Of a stretch of 64,000 nucleotides of DNA, positions 1 through 8,952 are shown piece by piece (position 1 is the first letter of the stretch; each line of letters opens with the position of its first letter). A program made the translations under genes and the position numbers. Source of the DNA: Halomonas sp. 'Soap Lake #6' (lineage in GTDB: Bacteria > Pseudomonadota > Gammaproteobacteria > Pseudomonadales > Halomonadaceae); contig NZ_CP020469.1 in NCBI RefSeq assembly GCF_003031405.1, forward strand, positions 372,001 through 436,000, read 5' to 3'. A model generated the notes under the pieces. It saw only the letters and a program-made list of their open reading frames with translations, did not search any database and was not told where the DNA came from.

Positions 1-600
1 CGGGCGGGTATTGAGACTCCCAAGCACCAACTAGTCCAGGTTGCAGGGAAAGCTGTACTGTTATCGCGTCGCTTTGATCGCGTGGGTGGTTGGCGCACTC
101 CGTTTCTGTCTGCCATGTCGATGACCGGATCGCGGGATGGTGAACGAGGAAGCTATCCCGAATTGGTGGATGCCCTAGCGGCGAATGGCGCGCAGGCCAA
201 GGTAGATTCGGTACAGCTCTATCGCCGGGTAGCCTTCAATGTGCTGGTGTCCAATGTTGACGATCATCTACGCAATCACGGCTTTCTATGGACTGGCCGG
301 GGAGGGTGGGTACTGTCACCGGCGTATGATCTCAATCCGACACCGGTGGATGTGAAGGCGCGTATTCTGACCACCAATATTGATCTTGATGAAGGAACTT
401 GCTCGCTAGGGCTACTGGAAGAGGCCGCGGAGTACTTCGGCTTAGGCTTGCAATCAGCACGAACCATTATCCGCGAAGTGGCAGAGGCCACGCGGACTTG
501 GCAGTCAGTGGCAAAGGAGGTCGGTGCCCGACGTACAGAGATCACGCGTATGTCCAGTGCCTTTGAGCACGAGGATTTGCAGCTGGCACTGCGCCTTTAA
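1..600 (+). CDS. HipA-like serine/threonine kinase, C-terminal part (5' end outside window)
   Basis: The frame is open from base 1, so about 199 C-terminal residues are visible and the start lies upstream. The first codons read AGIETPKHQLVQ, then LLSRRFDRVGG, which is the HipA core pattern. Further on NVDDHLRNHGF and SPAYDLNP match the catalytic loop (D..xN) and metal-binding D of HipA kinases. HipA proteins are the kinase toxins of HipBA toxin-antitoxin modules and phosphorylate a tRNA synthetase in E. coli. The HipB antitoxin would normally lie upstream, outside the window, so toxin status cannot be judged here. The gene ends about 210 bases before the first TonB receptor and has no visible link to iron uptake. 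Confidence 0.85.
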   Translation, partial: RAGIETPKHQLVQVAGKAVLLSRRFDRVGGWRTPFLSAMSMTGSRDGERGSYPELVDALAANGAQAKVDSVQLYRRVAFNVLVSNVDDHLRNHGFLWTGRGGWVLSPAYDLNPTPVDVKARILTTNIDLDEGTCSLGLLEEAAEYFGLGLQSARTIIREVAEATRTWQSVAKEVGARRTEITRMSSAFEHEDLQLALRL

Positions 601-810
601 GTTTGGTCTATTGTCGCTGTGCGGTGGCTAACCGATTGCTGTTGGTAAAAATTCAGCAAGTCATGCAATGGTGGATCAAGATTGAGGCGGCTGAGTCAGT
701 TTCTGAATAAAAGCTAGTCAAAAATAAAGATGCTTTCCCGGTTCCCCTTTTTTGCGCTGGTTCGATTCCTCTATATAAGCAGCTAAAAACCATCTGCAAG
801 GGGAACCAAT

Positions 811-3279
811 ATGCCACAGCAACGCACCGTATTACCTCCATCGCTTACCACTACTCGCCTGTTTCCAAGACGTCGCCGCGCACTCGCGCTGGCGGTTCAT
901 CTAGCTGCTTTCGGTTTGTTAGCCACGCCACTGCTGGCACTACCCGCCATGGCGCAAACCACGCAGCAGCAAACACGACAGTACGATATCCCCGCTGGTC
1001 CAGTTAGTACGGTGCTCAACCGCTTCGCCGCCGAGGCCGGTGTGTTTATCAGCGGTGCTGGCGAGTTGGGGCAAGGGCGCCAAAGCCCTGGGCTGCAGGG
1101 CCAGTATAGTGTTGATGAGGGGCTGGGACGGTTGCTTAACGGAACCAGCCTGAGGGCTGTACGGCAAGGGGATGGGAGTTATCGGTTGGAAGAGCGGCCT
1201 GCTGATGTGGAACTGCCATTAGTTGAGGTCACAGGCGCTAGGACTCCAAACTCTCTCCCCATTGCTTATTTTGGTGGACAAGTAGCAACGGGCGGGCGTC
1301 TCGGGCTGCTAGGCAACATGGATATCATGGATGCCCCTTTTAATATAGCCAGTTACACATCAGAACTAATTAAAAGCCAACAAGCCAGGAGCATGGCAGA
1401 TATTGCTGACAATGATCCATCAGTCCAGATAGCTTTACGTGGGAGAGGAACAAACTCTGGAGGCGATGCCTTTAACATTCGAGGGTTTACTCTCTCAAAC
1501 GGTGATATATCCCTAAACGGGATGTACGGTGTTATGCCACTGAACACCATATCCATGGAAACTGTAGAGCGAGTGGAGATAATCAAAGGCCCCAGCACTC
1601 TATTAAATGGTGTATCACCTAGAGGCCAAGTTGGTGGTGCAATAAATATTGTGCCTAAGCGTGCAAGCAATACTCCTCTTACGGAAATCTCTGCTGTTTA
1701 TCAAAGTGACTCGCAGCTGGGTACTCATATAGATGCTGGACGGAGATTCGGAGAATCAAATCAACTTGGTATACGTTTTAATGGTGTCTTGAGAGACGGG
1801 GATACGGCGGTTGACGGTCAATCTTCATCGCTAGGCGTTGCCGCCCTTGGTATTGATTACCAAGGTGATAATTATCGACTGTCAGCCGATATGGGTTATC
1901 AGAAAGACAGCGTAGATGCTGCTAGTGGGTTTGGATCTGGGCTGCAGATTCAACAAAGAGTAGATGCTCCCACGGCTCCCAATGCAAGAAAGCAAACAGC
2001 GCAATCATGGGAAGAAATAGAGAATGAGGATTCATACGCATCTGTGCAAGGTGAATATGATTTCTCCTCTAATTGGGGGGTCTATGGTGGCTTTGGCGGA
2101 AGCAACAATACGCGCTACAACCTTAGAACCAATCACTCACTGCTAGATGCTACAGGCTCACTGGCGTCATTCCCTGTCTACTACCCGGACTATGTTGACA
2201 CAAGGAGCGCCATGGCTGGGATTCGGGGGCTTTTAACGATAGGTAGCGTCACTCACAACTTGAATATTAATCTCTCACAGATAAGAGAGGAGGGTGGGTT
2301 CCTTTACGAGAGCGACAATGTGAGAGTTTCCGAACTTCGTAGTGTCGGTGTAATAGATTACCCAGATCAATTTGAGCTTTCACGTGATATCCCTAAATCC
2401 TATGAAAGAGAGTTGACATCCATAGCAGTAGCAAACGTAGTTGGGTTTCTTGACGATCAACTGCTTTTAACCTTAGGAGCGCGTCATCAGAATGTCAGAA
2501 TTGAGAACTTTGACACTGAAAGTGGGAATAGAACCTCGCTTTATGATGAGAGTGCTATAGCACCTGCAGTGGGTGTAACGGTAAAACCTTCTGATAGCAT
2601 TTCCATCTATGGTAACTATATTGAAGGGCTTGATCTTGGTTATACTGCCCCAGCGACAGCAGAAAATGCTGGAGAAACATTCCCTCCATCCAAAACTCAA
2701 CAACTAGAAGCAGGTATAAAGCTAGATCTTGGTAATTTTGGTGGGGCAGTGAGTGCCTTCGAAATTCGACAGCCGAGTACAATCACTCTTCCAGGCTCCA
2801 CTGATGGAGCATTTATATCAACTCAAGATGGTGAGCAGCGTAATCGCGGCATCGAAATCAATATCTTTGGCCAACCTATATCAACCTTAAAGCTGCTAGG
2901 TGGTATAGCTTATCTACAGCCGACTTTAACTGAAACGCAAGATGGAATTAACGACGGAAACCAAGCACCGGGTATCTCACGATGGCTGGGTAATGTCAGT
3001 GTTGAGTGGGATGCCCCTATCTCAGGATTGACTCTAAATTCACGTATTGTCAAAAGTAGCTCACAATATATTGATGCCAGTAACACTCGAGAGATACCAG
3101 GGTGGACGCGTTGGGATGTTGGAGCAGGTTATCAGTTTGATGATCACCCAATAACAGTGAGGGCTAACATAAATAATCTGTTAGATAAAGACTATTGGGA
3201 GTCTGCAGGAGGTAGCGGTGGTCGTCTTCGCCTAAGTGAGCCGAGAAGCGTGATCTTATCTGCAACGATGGAGTTTTAG
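811..3279 (+). CDS. TonB-dependent siderophore receptor with STN signalling domain (receptor 1)
   Basis: An outer-membrane beta-barrel receptor for a ferric siderophore, 822 aa. The ATG follows an AAGGGGAACC ribosome site. Residues 1-48 form an unusually long Arg-rich signal peptide ending AMA. An STN (secretin/TonB N-terminal) domain follows at about 55-125 (YDIPAGPVSTVLNRFAAEAG ... GSYRLEERP). A TonB-box-like LPLVEVTG is near 135. The plug spans about 165-285 with VERVEIIKGPSTLL, and the protein ends in phenylalanine as barrel proteins do. STN-bearing receptors (FecA, FpvA) signal to a FecR/FecI pair. No such pair lies directly upstream; the nearest is downstream at 4699-6216. The barrel half is AT-richer and less biased in codon use than its own N-terminus, suggesting a separate history. 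The ligand cannot be predicted. Confidence 0.9.
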   Translation: MPQQRTVLPPSLTTTRLFPRRRRALALAVHLAAFGLLATPLLALPAMAQTTQQQTRQYDIPAGPVSTVLNRFAAEAGVFISGAGELGQGRQSPGLQGQYSVDEGLGRLLNGTSLRAVRQGDGSYRLEERPADVELPLVEVTGARTPNSLPIAYFGGQVATGGRLGLLGNMDIMDAPFNIASYTSELIKSQQARSMADIADNDPSVQIALRGRGTNSGGDAFNIRGFTLSNGDISLNGMYGVMPLNTISMETVERVEIIKGPSTLLNGVSPRGQVGGAINIVPKRASNTPLTEISAVYQSDSQLGTHIDAGRRFGESNQLGIRFNGVLRDGDTAVDGQSSSLGVAALGIDYQGDNYRLSADMGYQKDSVDAASGFGSGLQIQQRVDAPTAPNARKQTAQSWEEIENEDSYASVQGEYDFSSNWGVYGGFGGSNNTRYNLRTNHSLLDATGSLASFPVYYPDYVDTRSAMAGIRGLLTIGSVTHNLNINLSQIREEGGFLYESDNVRVSELRSVGVIDYPDQFELSRDIPKSYERELTSIAVANVVGFLDDQLLLTLGARHQNVRIENFDTESGNRTSLYDESAIAPAVGVTVKPSDSISIYGNYIEGLDLGYTAPATAENAGETFPPSKTQQLEAGIKLDLGNFGGAVSAFEIRQPSTITLPGSTDGAFISTQDGEQRNRGIEINIFGQPISTLKLLGGIAYLQPTLTETQDGINDGNQAPGISRWLGNVSVEWDAPISGLTLNSRIVKSSSQYIDASNTREIPGWTRWDVGAGYQFDDHPITVRANINNLLDKDYWESAGGSGGRLRLSEPRSVILSATMEF

Positions 3280-3289
3280 TTTAAAGCCG

Positions 3290-3314
3290 CTGTCCCATTG
3301 GCACTATGGGGCAG
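3290..3314 (+). other. Hairpin behind receptor 1
   Basis: A nine-pair stem CTGTCCCAT / ATGGGGCAG with a seven-base loop lies 10 bases after the receptor stop codon. It has one G-U pair. No T-run follows, so it is more likely an mRNA-stabilising or processing hairpin between receptor and binding-protein genes than an intrinsic terminator. Confidence 0.35.
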
Positions 3315-3444
3315 TAGGCTGTTAATAATGCTTAGATGTTGCTGTGGTAGCAGCAAGCTGCACCTACCCTTGATGGGCTTAGAGAGGCTGCTTTTAGCAA
3401 CATAAAGACTTCAGTTGCTTTACTAAGATCAAGCAAGGACTGTT

Positions 3445-4356
3445 ATGCTCTGTTTCTCTATCGTCCGTATGCTGCTATTTCGCTGCATGGTAACGATGAT
3501 CCCAATTGCGTGTCTGGTACTCTCTGCTCCTAGCTTAGCAACTAACGCCAGTGACATCCCTTCCACTGCTTCTCTTGATTATCGTGTCACTGAAACATTG
3601 CTGTCGATGGGCATAGTGCCTAGGGCCGTTATAGATCCGAACACCCCATACTCCACGCTAGAAGGAGCGCCACAGGCCATTAACCTCGGAACCATTATAC
3701 AGCCCAACCTTGAACTTCTTGATCAAGTCTCACCCGAACTGGTTCTGACATCGCCAGAATTTATACATATGGTTCCTCGACTATCGGGTGTTGCCACGGT
3801 GAAAAGCCTAACTCCATATAACTCAGAAATCGAAGCAAATAGCTGGCAACGAATGATGTCATTCACAAGAGAGGTGGGAGATGCCATTGGTTCGAAGGAT
3901 CTCGCGGAAATCATGATTCAGAAAACCGAGTCGGATTTCCAAACATTGAGAAGTAGGATAGCTGGCGAACAAATATTACCCCTACTGGTTGTTCGCTTGA
4001 TGGATCATAAACATGCCCGGGTGTTTGGTAATAACAGTCTATTTCAAGGTTCCCTTGATCAACTGGGACTGTTAAATGCCTGGGAAGATTCCGGGAATTA
4101 CTTTGGAGTCACCATGGTTAGTGTTGACTCCTTAGTCGATATCAATGCCCGTCTAGTGATATTAGAAAGTCCTTACGCTACCAGCCCCAGTCGCGAACAA
4201 TTCGCAGTAAGTGGCATGTGGCAACATTTGCCCATGATAAAACGTGGTGATTTTATCTTCCTGCCGTCAACCTTTAACCATTTCGGCTCTCTCCCTTCCG
4301 CCCTACGCTTCGCCGAGGCTCTCGTTGAAGCGCTGGAAACGCCCACTGAACCCTAA
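3445..4356 (+). CDS. Exported siderophore-binding protein, FecB/FhuD class (binding protein 1)
   Basis: A 303-aa protein with a hydrophobic N-terminal export signal (about 1-33, ending SLA). The body resembles class III periplasmic binding proteins for iron complexes: RVTETLLSMGIVPRAV, PNLELLDQVSPELVL (the usual 'P..E.l..l.PDLV' motif), a long bridging helix around 135-165, and RGDFIFLPSTF near the end. It would capture ferric siderophore in the periplasm and pass it to an ABC permease, but no FecCDE-like genes are in the window. The ATG is preceded by CAAGGACTGTT. It is paralogous to the genes at 8953 and 14598. The last codons and the bases just after the stop (CCCTAACGCCACCT) are nearly identical to those of the 8953 gene, pointing to recent duplication or gene conversion. 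Confidence 0.8.
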   Translation: MLCFSIVRMLLFRCMVTMIPIACLVLSAPSLATNASDIPSTASLDYRVTETLLSMGIVPRAVIDPNTPYSTLEGAPQAINLGTIIQPNLELLDQVSPELVLTSPEFIHMVPRLSGVATVKSLTPYNSEIEANSWQRMMSFTREVGDAIGSKDLAEIMIQKTESDFQTLRSRIAGEQILPLLVVRLMDHKHARVFGNNSLFQGSLDQLGLLNAWEDSGNYFGVTMVSVDSLVDINARLVILESPYATSPSREQFAVSGMWQHLPMIKRGDFIFLPSTFNHFGSLPSALRFAEALVEALETPTEP

Positions 4357-4386
4357 CGCCACCTGCTTTCCCGCCGGGATTTGTTA

Positions 4387-4420
4387 CTGCTAATACGCTT
4401 ATTGTGATGAACGCTATCAC
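4387..4420 (+). repeat. Degenerate Fur-type operator repeat, copy A
   Basis: A 34-base segment (CTGCTAATACGCTTATTGTG...) that aligns without gaps to 9885-9918 and 10271-10304. It contains TGATGAACGCTATCA (4405-4419), which matches 10 of 14 defined positions of the 7-1-7 Fur consensus. The downstream bases also resemble those after 10305 (a CTTTTTGGGGCA block). It looks like a relic of a sigma-gene promoter, but no gene starts directly behind it; the next real gene begins at 4699 and has its own operator. The remaining bases between 4357 and 4654 hold no gene I can support. Confidence 0.55.
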
Positions 4421-4654
4421 GTGTTTGCTGGGCAAGCTTTTGGTCTTTTTGGGGCATTTTTAGCCCAAGCAGAGGCGGGTAGGGGAGAGGCTGCCTCACA
4501 GTCCGCGTCGCGGTTATCACGAACCTGAAACGGGCCTTCAAATCGAAGTGAAAGTCGCACCCAACCATTGGCTCTATCTGGCACAATTTTACAGATACAT
4601 AAGCTCACAAATCGATGGCAAGGGCTTGTATCCTCCTGGGCCACCCAATATGAT

Positions 4655-4673
4655 GGCAATAATTATCATTTGC
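4655..4673 (+). promoter_or_regulatory. Fur box upstream of sigma gene 1
   Basis: TGGCAATAATTATCA (4651-side half imperfect, right half ATTATCA perfect) gives 12 of 14 defined positions of the 7-1-7 Fur consensus. It sits 26 bases before the ATG of the FecI-like gene at 4699, a normal place for iron-dependent repression. Binding is inferred. Confidence 0.7.
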
Positions 4674-4698
4674 ATATTTCTGAGGCCAGAAGGTAACC

Positions 4699-5229
4699 AT
4701 GTCGTCTGGGAATTACCCACTGCGCGAGCAGGTACATACCCTCTATTCCGACCATCACCGCTGGCTGCTTGGCTGGCTGCGTGGTCGTTTGGGCTGTTCG
4801 CAGCAGGCGGCGGATTTTGCTCAGGATACCTTTGTGCGCATTCTGGGGCGCAGCGATGCCGAACGCCAGATTGAGGCTATCCGCGAGCCACGCAGTTTTC
4901 TGGCGACCATCGCCAACCGGGTTCTTATCGATCATTTCCGCCGCCATGCATTGGAAAAAGCCTATTGGGAAAGTATGGCCCATCAGCCGGAACCGGTAGC
5001 CATTTCGCCAGAAGAGCAGGCCATCATACTGGAAACCCTGCACGAACTGGATGCCATGCTTAGTGGCTTGGGTAGCAAAGTACGGCGTGCTTTCTTGCTA
5101 TCGCAGTTACAAGGTATGCGCTACGCGGATATTGCCCAGGAGCTGGGTGTATCGCTCAGCTCGGTCAAAAAATATATGGCCAAGGCCACCGAGTCCTGTT
5201 TGCTCTATGCGCTGGAAGCGGAGTTGTAA
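4699..5229 (+). CDS. FecI-type ECF sigma factor 1
   Basis: A 176-aa extracytoplasmic-function sigma factor of the FecI (iron starvation) group. Region 2 covers about 10-85 (LYSDHHRWLLGWLRGRLG, AADFAQDTFVRIL, FLATIANRVLIDHFRR). Region 4 covers about 120-172 (RRAFLLSQLQGMRYADIAQE, LGVSLSSVKKYMAKA). It lacks the long insertions of group 1-3 sigma factors. It would direct RNA polymerase to receptor promoters once the partner FecR at 5233 relays a surface signal. The ATG has GAAGGTAACC in front. The next gene starts three bases after the stop, so the two form one transcript. A Fur box precedes it, giving iron-repressed expression. Confidence 0.92.
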   Translation: MSSGNYPLREQVHTLYSDHHRWLLGWLRGRLGCSQQAADFAQDTFVRILGRSDAERQIEAIREPRSFLATIANRVLIDHFRRHALEKAYWESMAHQPEPVAISPEEQAIILETLHELDAMLSGLGSKVRRAFLLSQLQGMRYADIAQELGVSLSSVKKYMAKATESCLLYALEAEL

Positions 5230-5232
5230 CCT

Positions 5233-6216
5233 TTGGCTTCCACAGCCCCTCATGAACTGAACCAGTCACGGCGGGAGGCGCTACAAGCGGCTGCACAATG
5301 GTATGCACGCCTGTGTTCGGAAGAGGCAGGGCCAGCAGATGAGCAGGCCCTGCAGCAGTGGCTAAGTAGCGACCCAATGCATCAATGGGCTTGGCAGCGG
5401 GTAGACCAACTGCAGGCTCGGCTTGGTCGAGTGCCGGGCCATCTGGCACTGAACACACTGGAGCGTGCCGAGCAGCACTTCAGTATGAGCCGTCGTAGTG
5501 TGTTGAGAGGCTTGGTGCTGATGCTTGGCACGGGGACTCTGGGCGTAGCCGCCTATCGCCACGCCCCGGTTGAGCTCTGGCTGGCGGATCACCACACCGC
5601 CACTGGCGAGATCAAACAGCTAACGCTGGACGATGGCACCACTCTGATACTCAACACCGCCTCAGCGGTGGATATCCACTTTAACGCCAACGAGCGCTTG
5701 GTGATATTGCGTGAAGGCGAAATCATGGTGACCACCGCCAGTGATAGTGTCGAAAGCCCGAGACCTTTTATTGTGCAAACGCCGCAGGGCAGGGTGCGTG
5801 CCCAGGGCACCCGGTTCTCGGTGCGGATGCTGGAAGGGGAAACCCAGGTGGCTGTGTTCGAGCACAGCGTGGCAGTGACCACTCGCACGGGGTCTCAAAA
5901 CCAGTGCTTTGCCGGTCAGCAGCTAACCTTTACCGCCGACACGGCTTCCCCACCAACAAGCCTAGCACCCACTGATGGCGCCTGGACTCGTCAGATGCTG
6001 GTGGTGCAAAACATGCGTCTGGATGCGTTTCTTGCAGAGCTGAGCCGCTACCGCACGGGTGTTTTACGCTGCGCTCCCAGTGTGGCCAATTATCGTATTA
6101 CCGGCGCTTTCAGAGTGGACGATACCGACCAGGCGCTGCATGCGCTAAGTAAATCCTTCCCGGTATCGGTCAATTTCCGCACGCGTTATTGGGCAATGGT
6201 AGACGAAAAAAAATAA
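5233..6216 (+). CDS. FecR-type anti-sigma/transmembrane signal relay 1
   Basis: A 327-aa FecR-like regulator. The N-terminal cytoplasmic part (about 10-55, DEQALQQWLSSDPMHQWAW) is the DUF4880-type sigma-binding segment. One membrane span lies at about 90-107 (VLRGLVLMLGTGTLGVAAY). The periplasmic FecR domain is at about 120-215 (ATGEIKQLTLDDGTTLILNT, QGTRFSVRM), and the C-terminal receptor-contact domain at about 250-320. It would sense the STN domain of a loaded receptor, most likely the one at 6306 directly downstream, and activate the sigma factor at 4699. The start is TTG, nine bases after a GGAG inside the end of the sigma gene; no ATG is better placed. Confidence 0.88.
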   Translation: MASTAPHELNQSRREALQAAAQWYARLCSEEAGPADEQALQQWLSSDPMHQWAWQRVDQLQARLGRVPGHLALNTLERAEQHFSMSRRSVLRGLVLMLGTGTLGVAAYRHAPVELWLADHHTATGEIKQLTLDDGTTLILNTASAVDIHFNANERLVILREGEIMVTTASDSVESPRPFIVQTPQGRVRAQGTRFSVRMLEGETQVAVFEHSVAVTTRTGSQNQCFAGQQLTFTADTASPPTSLAPTDGAWTRQMLVVQNMRLDAFLAELSRYRTGVLRCAPSVANYRITGAFRVDDTDQALHALSKSFPVSVNFRTRYWAMVDEKK

Positions 6217-6305
6217 TTTTCGCCAATGACGGTACCTTTTTGTTTCCTGTTCGACCTACTGGTTAAAGAGGCACTTTTTTGTTGCTAATAACCAGAGGGG
6301 AACCA

Positions 6306-8831
6306 ATGCACAACACGAGGTTTAAAAAGACACGGCTCGCCCAAGCGATTGGTGGTGCAGTGCTGTGTACAACGCTATCACTACCCAGCGCTCTGCTGCC
6401 ACTGACCGCCCACGCCCAGCAACAGTCTCAGCAGCAATTTCAGCAGCAATTTCAGCAGCAATTTCAGCAACAATTTCAGCAACAATTTCAGCAACAATTT
6501 CAGCAACCAGCCCAGCAACCAGCCCAGCAAAGTGCGCAGCATTTTGAAGTGCCCGCCGGTGACCTGGGTAACGCCCTCAGCCACTTTGCCGCCGATTCCG
6601 GCGTGGTCATCTACTTTGACGCCAGCCTGACCCAGGGTAAGCAAACCCGCGGGCTATCCGGTGATTACAATGTCGAAGGTGGATTGCGGGCACTACTCAG
6701 CGGTAGTGGTTTGGCTTTGGTTAAGGAAGCTGATGGTAGCTATCGGTTGGAGGAGCGGCCTGGGGATGTAGCGTTGTCAACGGTACATGTGGAAGCTGAG
6801 TGGCAACGCTCTGTGACTACCGAGGATAGCGATTCATTTACCACGGCTCGAACCACCATTGGCTTGAGCGAACAAGCCATCCGAGATATTCCGCAATCTG
6901 TCAGCGTCTTGACCAGGGAAAAGCTAGACGATCAAAACCTGACCAATCTCAAAGAGGCGATGGAGCAGGCCACAGGTATTAGTATGATGTCCTATGGGCC
7001 AAATCAGTATCAGCTCAGGTCTCGCGGCTATGACATTGATTCGCTCATGCTGGATGGTAATCGAGTTACAGCACCATACGGTGCGCTTGCCAATACCGGG
7101 CTTTATGACACAGCGCTCTACGACCGCATAGAGGTTATGCGGGGCCCCACTGGTATTCTGATGGGTAGCGGTGAGCCCAGCGGTACCGTCAACTTAGCGC
7201 GCAAGCGCGCTCGCCGAGACTTCGGTTTTGATATGTCGCTCTCTGCTGGCTCTTGGGACACCTATCGCAGTACGGTTGACGTTACCGGCCCATTGAACGA
7301 GAGCGGCAGCCTGCGTGGCCGCATCGTGGGCGTCTACGCAGACCAGGAATCGTTCGTAGATAAAGTTTATGCTGAAGATGCAATCGGTTACGGCACGCTG
7401 GAGTACGATTTTACCCCAGATACCACCTTGTCGGTTGGTGTCGCGAGGCAAACTGGAAACTCCCGACCCCATTCAGGTCTACCCGTTGCCAGCGATGGCA
7501 ACTTATTCGATGTTGATCGTTCGAGCTATCTTGGCTCATCATGGGATCGAACGCATGAAAATGCCACTCGTTACTTTGCTGATTTGGAACATTATCTTGA
7601 TAATGGCGGAATCTTTAGTCTAAAAGCTAATTATATTGACTTATATCGTATGAATGTTACTAGTAGTGAAGGTACGCTAGTGCTTGATGAAGATTCAGGC
7701 GATATGTTGACACGTAATAATTCCTGGTCTAACACAACCAAGAGTGAGTCACTGGAAGCGAGTCTGACGACGCCATTTCATCTGTTCGATGCCGAGCATG
7801 CGACTACCGTAGGGGCCAGCTACAATAAGTACGAAAGCCATACCCCGTATGCTTACGGAGAAGGCGACTATTTTAACCAGCACTCCTTCCAGAATATTTA
7901 TTCTCCCCGCGAACTGCCAGAACCGGATGAGTATTCTCTTTATCCTGGGTATGTCAACGCAGACTTAAAGCAAGAAAGCCTATACGGTCAAGTCAACTGG
8001 ACTATCATGCCACGCTTAAATTTAGTGACTGGCGGACGCCTCGATTGGTATGACATTACATCTGATCTCGCAGAAGGAGATTGGGGAAGTCTTAGAAGTG
8101 GCGATGGCCGGAAGTTCTCTCCTTATTACGGGCTTGTCTATGAAGCCACTCCAAACATGAACTTGTATGCAAGCGTGTCGAAAATTTTTCAGCCGCAAAC
8201 GGAAATTGAATCAAGCGGTGAGATCATCGAGCCGCGCACAGGAGAGCAGATAGAGGTGGGCATAAAGGGCGGGTCATCTGACGGCGAATTCAATTGGCAT
8301 CTTGCCGTATTCAATATTGAGGATCAGAATCGAGCCTACACAGACTCCGAGAACTCTGCTTTCTCTATCCCGCTTGGAGAGACGCGCAGCCGTGGCTTTG
8401 AAGCCGAGATCTCCGGTAGCCCGCTGCCACGCTTGGATATAAGTGCCGGTTACGCTTATACGGATACCGAATATCGGCGCGACGACAGCATGGAAGGGCT
8501 ATCCCTCTCACCCGATACTCCACGACATAACTTCAATCTTTGGACCCGCTATCGCTTCTCAGACGACGTCAACCAAGGGTGGCGTATTGGTGCTGGTGTT
8601 AATGCTGTCAGCCGCATTTATGCTGAAGACGGCACTAATCGCTGGGAGCAGGGTGGCTATACTTTGCTTTCTGCTCAATTAGGCTATCGCTTCAATGAAA
8701 ATTTTGATGTTAGTTTTAAGGGGAATAACCTTACTGATGAGAAATATTATTCAACAGTTAGGGCTAACACTAGACATAACTACTATGGCGACCCCAGGAA
8801 TTTTTCTTTCACGATGAATTATAATTACTAA
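6306..8831 (+). CDS. TonB-dependent siderophore receptor with STN domain and Gln-rich repeat (receptor 2)
   Basis: An 841-aa outer-membrane receptor. I chose ATG 6306 (AGAGGGGAACCA in front, the same leader as receptor 1) over upstream TTG codons. The signal peptide is about 1-37 (AHA). Residues 38-78 are a Gln/Phe-rich linker made by a 12-base tandem repeat. STN is about 79-150 (HFEVPAGDLGNALSHFAADS). The plug has VSVLTREKLDDQNL, RSRGYDIDSLMLDGNRV and YDRIEVMRGPTG. The plug and barrel pattern (GEPSGTVNLARKR, C-terminal aromatic residue) is closest to hydroxamate-type receptors such as FhuE and FpvA. It follows FecR 1 by 89 bases and precedes binding protein 2, so the block is a complete sigma-regulator-receptor-binder unit. 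Confidence 0.9.
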   Translation: MHNTRFKKTRLAQAIGGAVLCTTLSLPSALLPLTAHAQQQSQQQFQQQFQQQFQQQFQQQFQQQFQQPAQQPAQQSAQHFEVPAGDLGNALSHFAADSGVVIYFDASLTQGKQTRGLSGDYNVEGGLRALLSGSGLALVKEADGSYRLEERPGDVALSTVHVEAEWQRSVTTEDSDSFTTARTTIGLSEQAIRDIPQSVSVLTREKLDDQNLTNLKEAMEQATGISMMSYGPNQYQLRSRGYDIDSLMLDGNRVTAPYGALANTGLYDTALYDRIEVMRGPTGILMGSGEPSGTVNLARKRARRDFGFDMSLSAGSWDTYRSTVDVTGPLNESGSLRGRIVGVYADQESFVDKVYAEDAIGYGTLEYDFTPDTTLSVGVARQTGNSRPHSGLPVASDGNLFDVDRSSYLGSSWDRTHENATRYFADLEHYLDNGGIFSLKANYIDLYRMNVTSSEGTLVLDEDSGDMLTRNNSWSNTTKSESLEASLTTPFHLFDAEHATTVGASYNKYESHTPYAYGEGDYFNQHSFQNIYSPRELPEPDEYSLYPGYVNADLKQESLYGQVNWTIMPRLNLVTGGRLDWYDITSDLAEGDWGSLRSGDGRKFSPYYGLVYEATPNMNLYASVSKIFQPQTEIESSGEIIEPRTGEQIEVGIKGGSSDGEFNWHLAVFNIEDQNRAYTDSENSAFSIPLGETRSRGFEAEISGSPLPRLDISAGYAYTDTEYRRDDSMEGLSLSPDTPRHNFNLWTRYRFSDDVNQGWRIGAGVNAVSRIYAEDGTNRWEQGGYTLLSAQLGYRFNENFDVSFKGNNLTDEKYYSTVRANTRHNYYGDPRNFSFTMNYNY
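6429..6524 (+). repeat. 12-base coding tandem repeat (QQQF/QQPA)
   Basis: Eight consecutive 12-base units within receptor 2: three CAGCAGCAATTT, three CAGCAACAATTT and two CAGCAACCAGCC. Each unit adds four residues, so copy-number slippage changes linker length without shifting the frame. The repeat lies between the signal peptide and the STN domain. Confidence 0.95.
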
Positions 8832-8952
8832 GTGATAATGGGAGGGCTGTGAAATAGGCAGCCTTCCAGTATTTTTTCATCGGATTATATTCTGGTGATA
8901 TATGTTTTGAGTGATTTGTAGTTATCTGTTTCGGTGATTAAAAGAGGGAGTG

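Noticed and set aside
4548..4874. Plus-strand ORF overlapping the Fur box and sigma gene 1
   Set aside because: Out of frame with the well-supported sigma factor and starts inside the control region.
6381..6644. Leu-rich minus-strand ORF opposite the Gln repeat
   Set aside because: A product of the 12-base repeat read in reverse; the plus-strand receptor frame is clearly the coding one.
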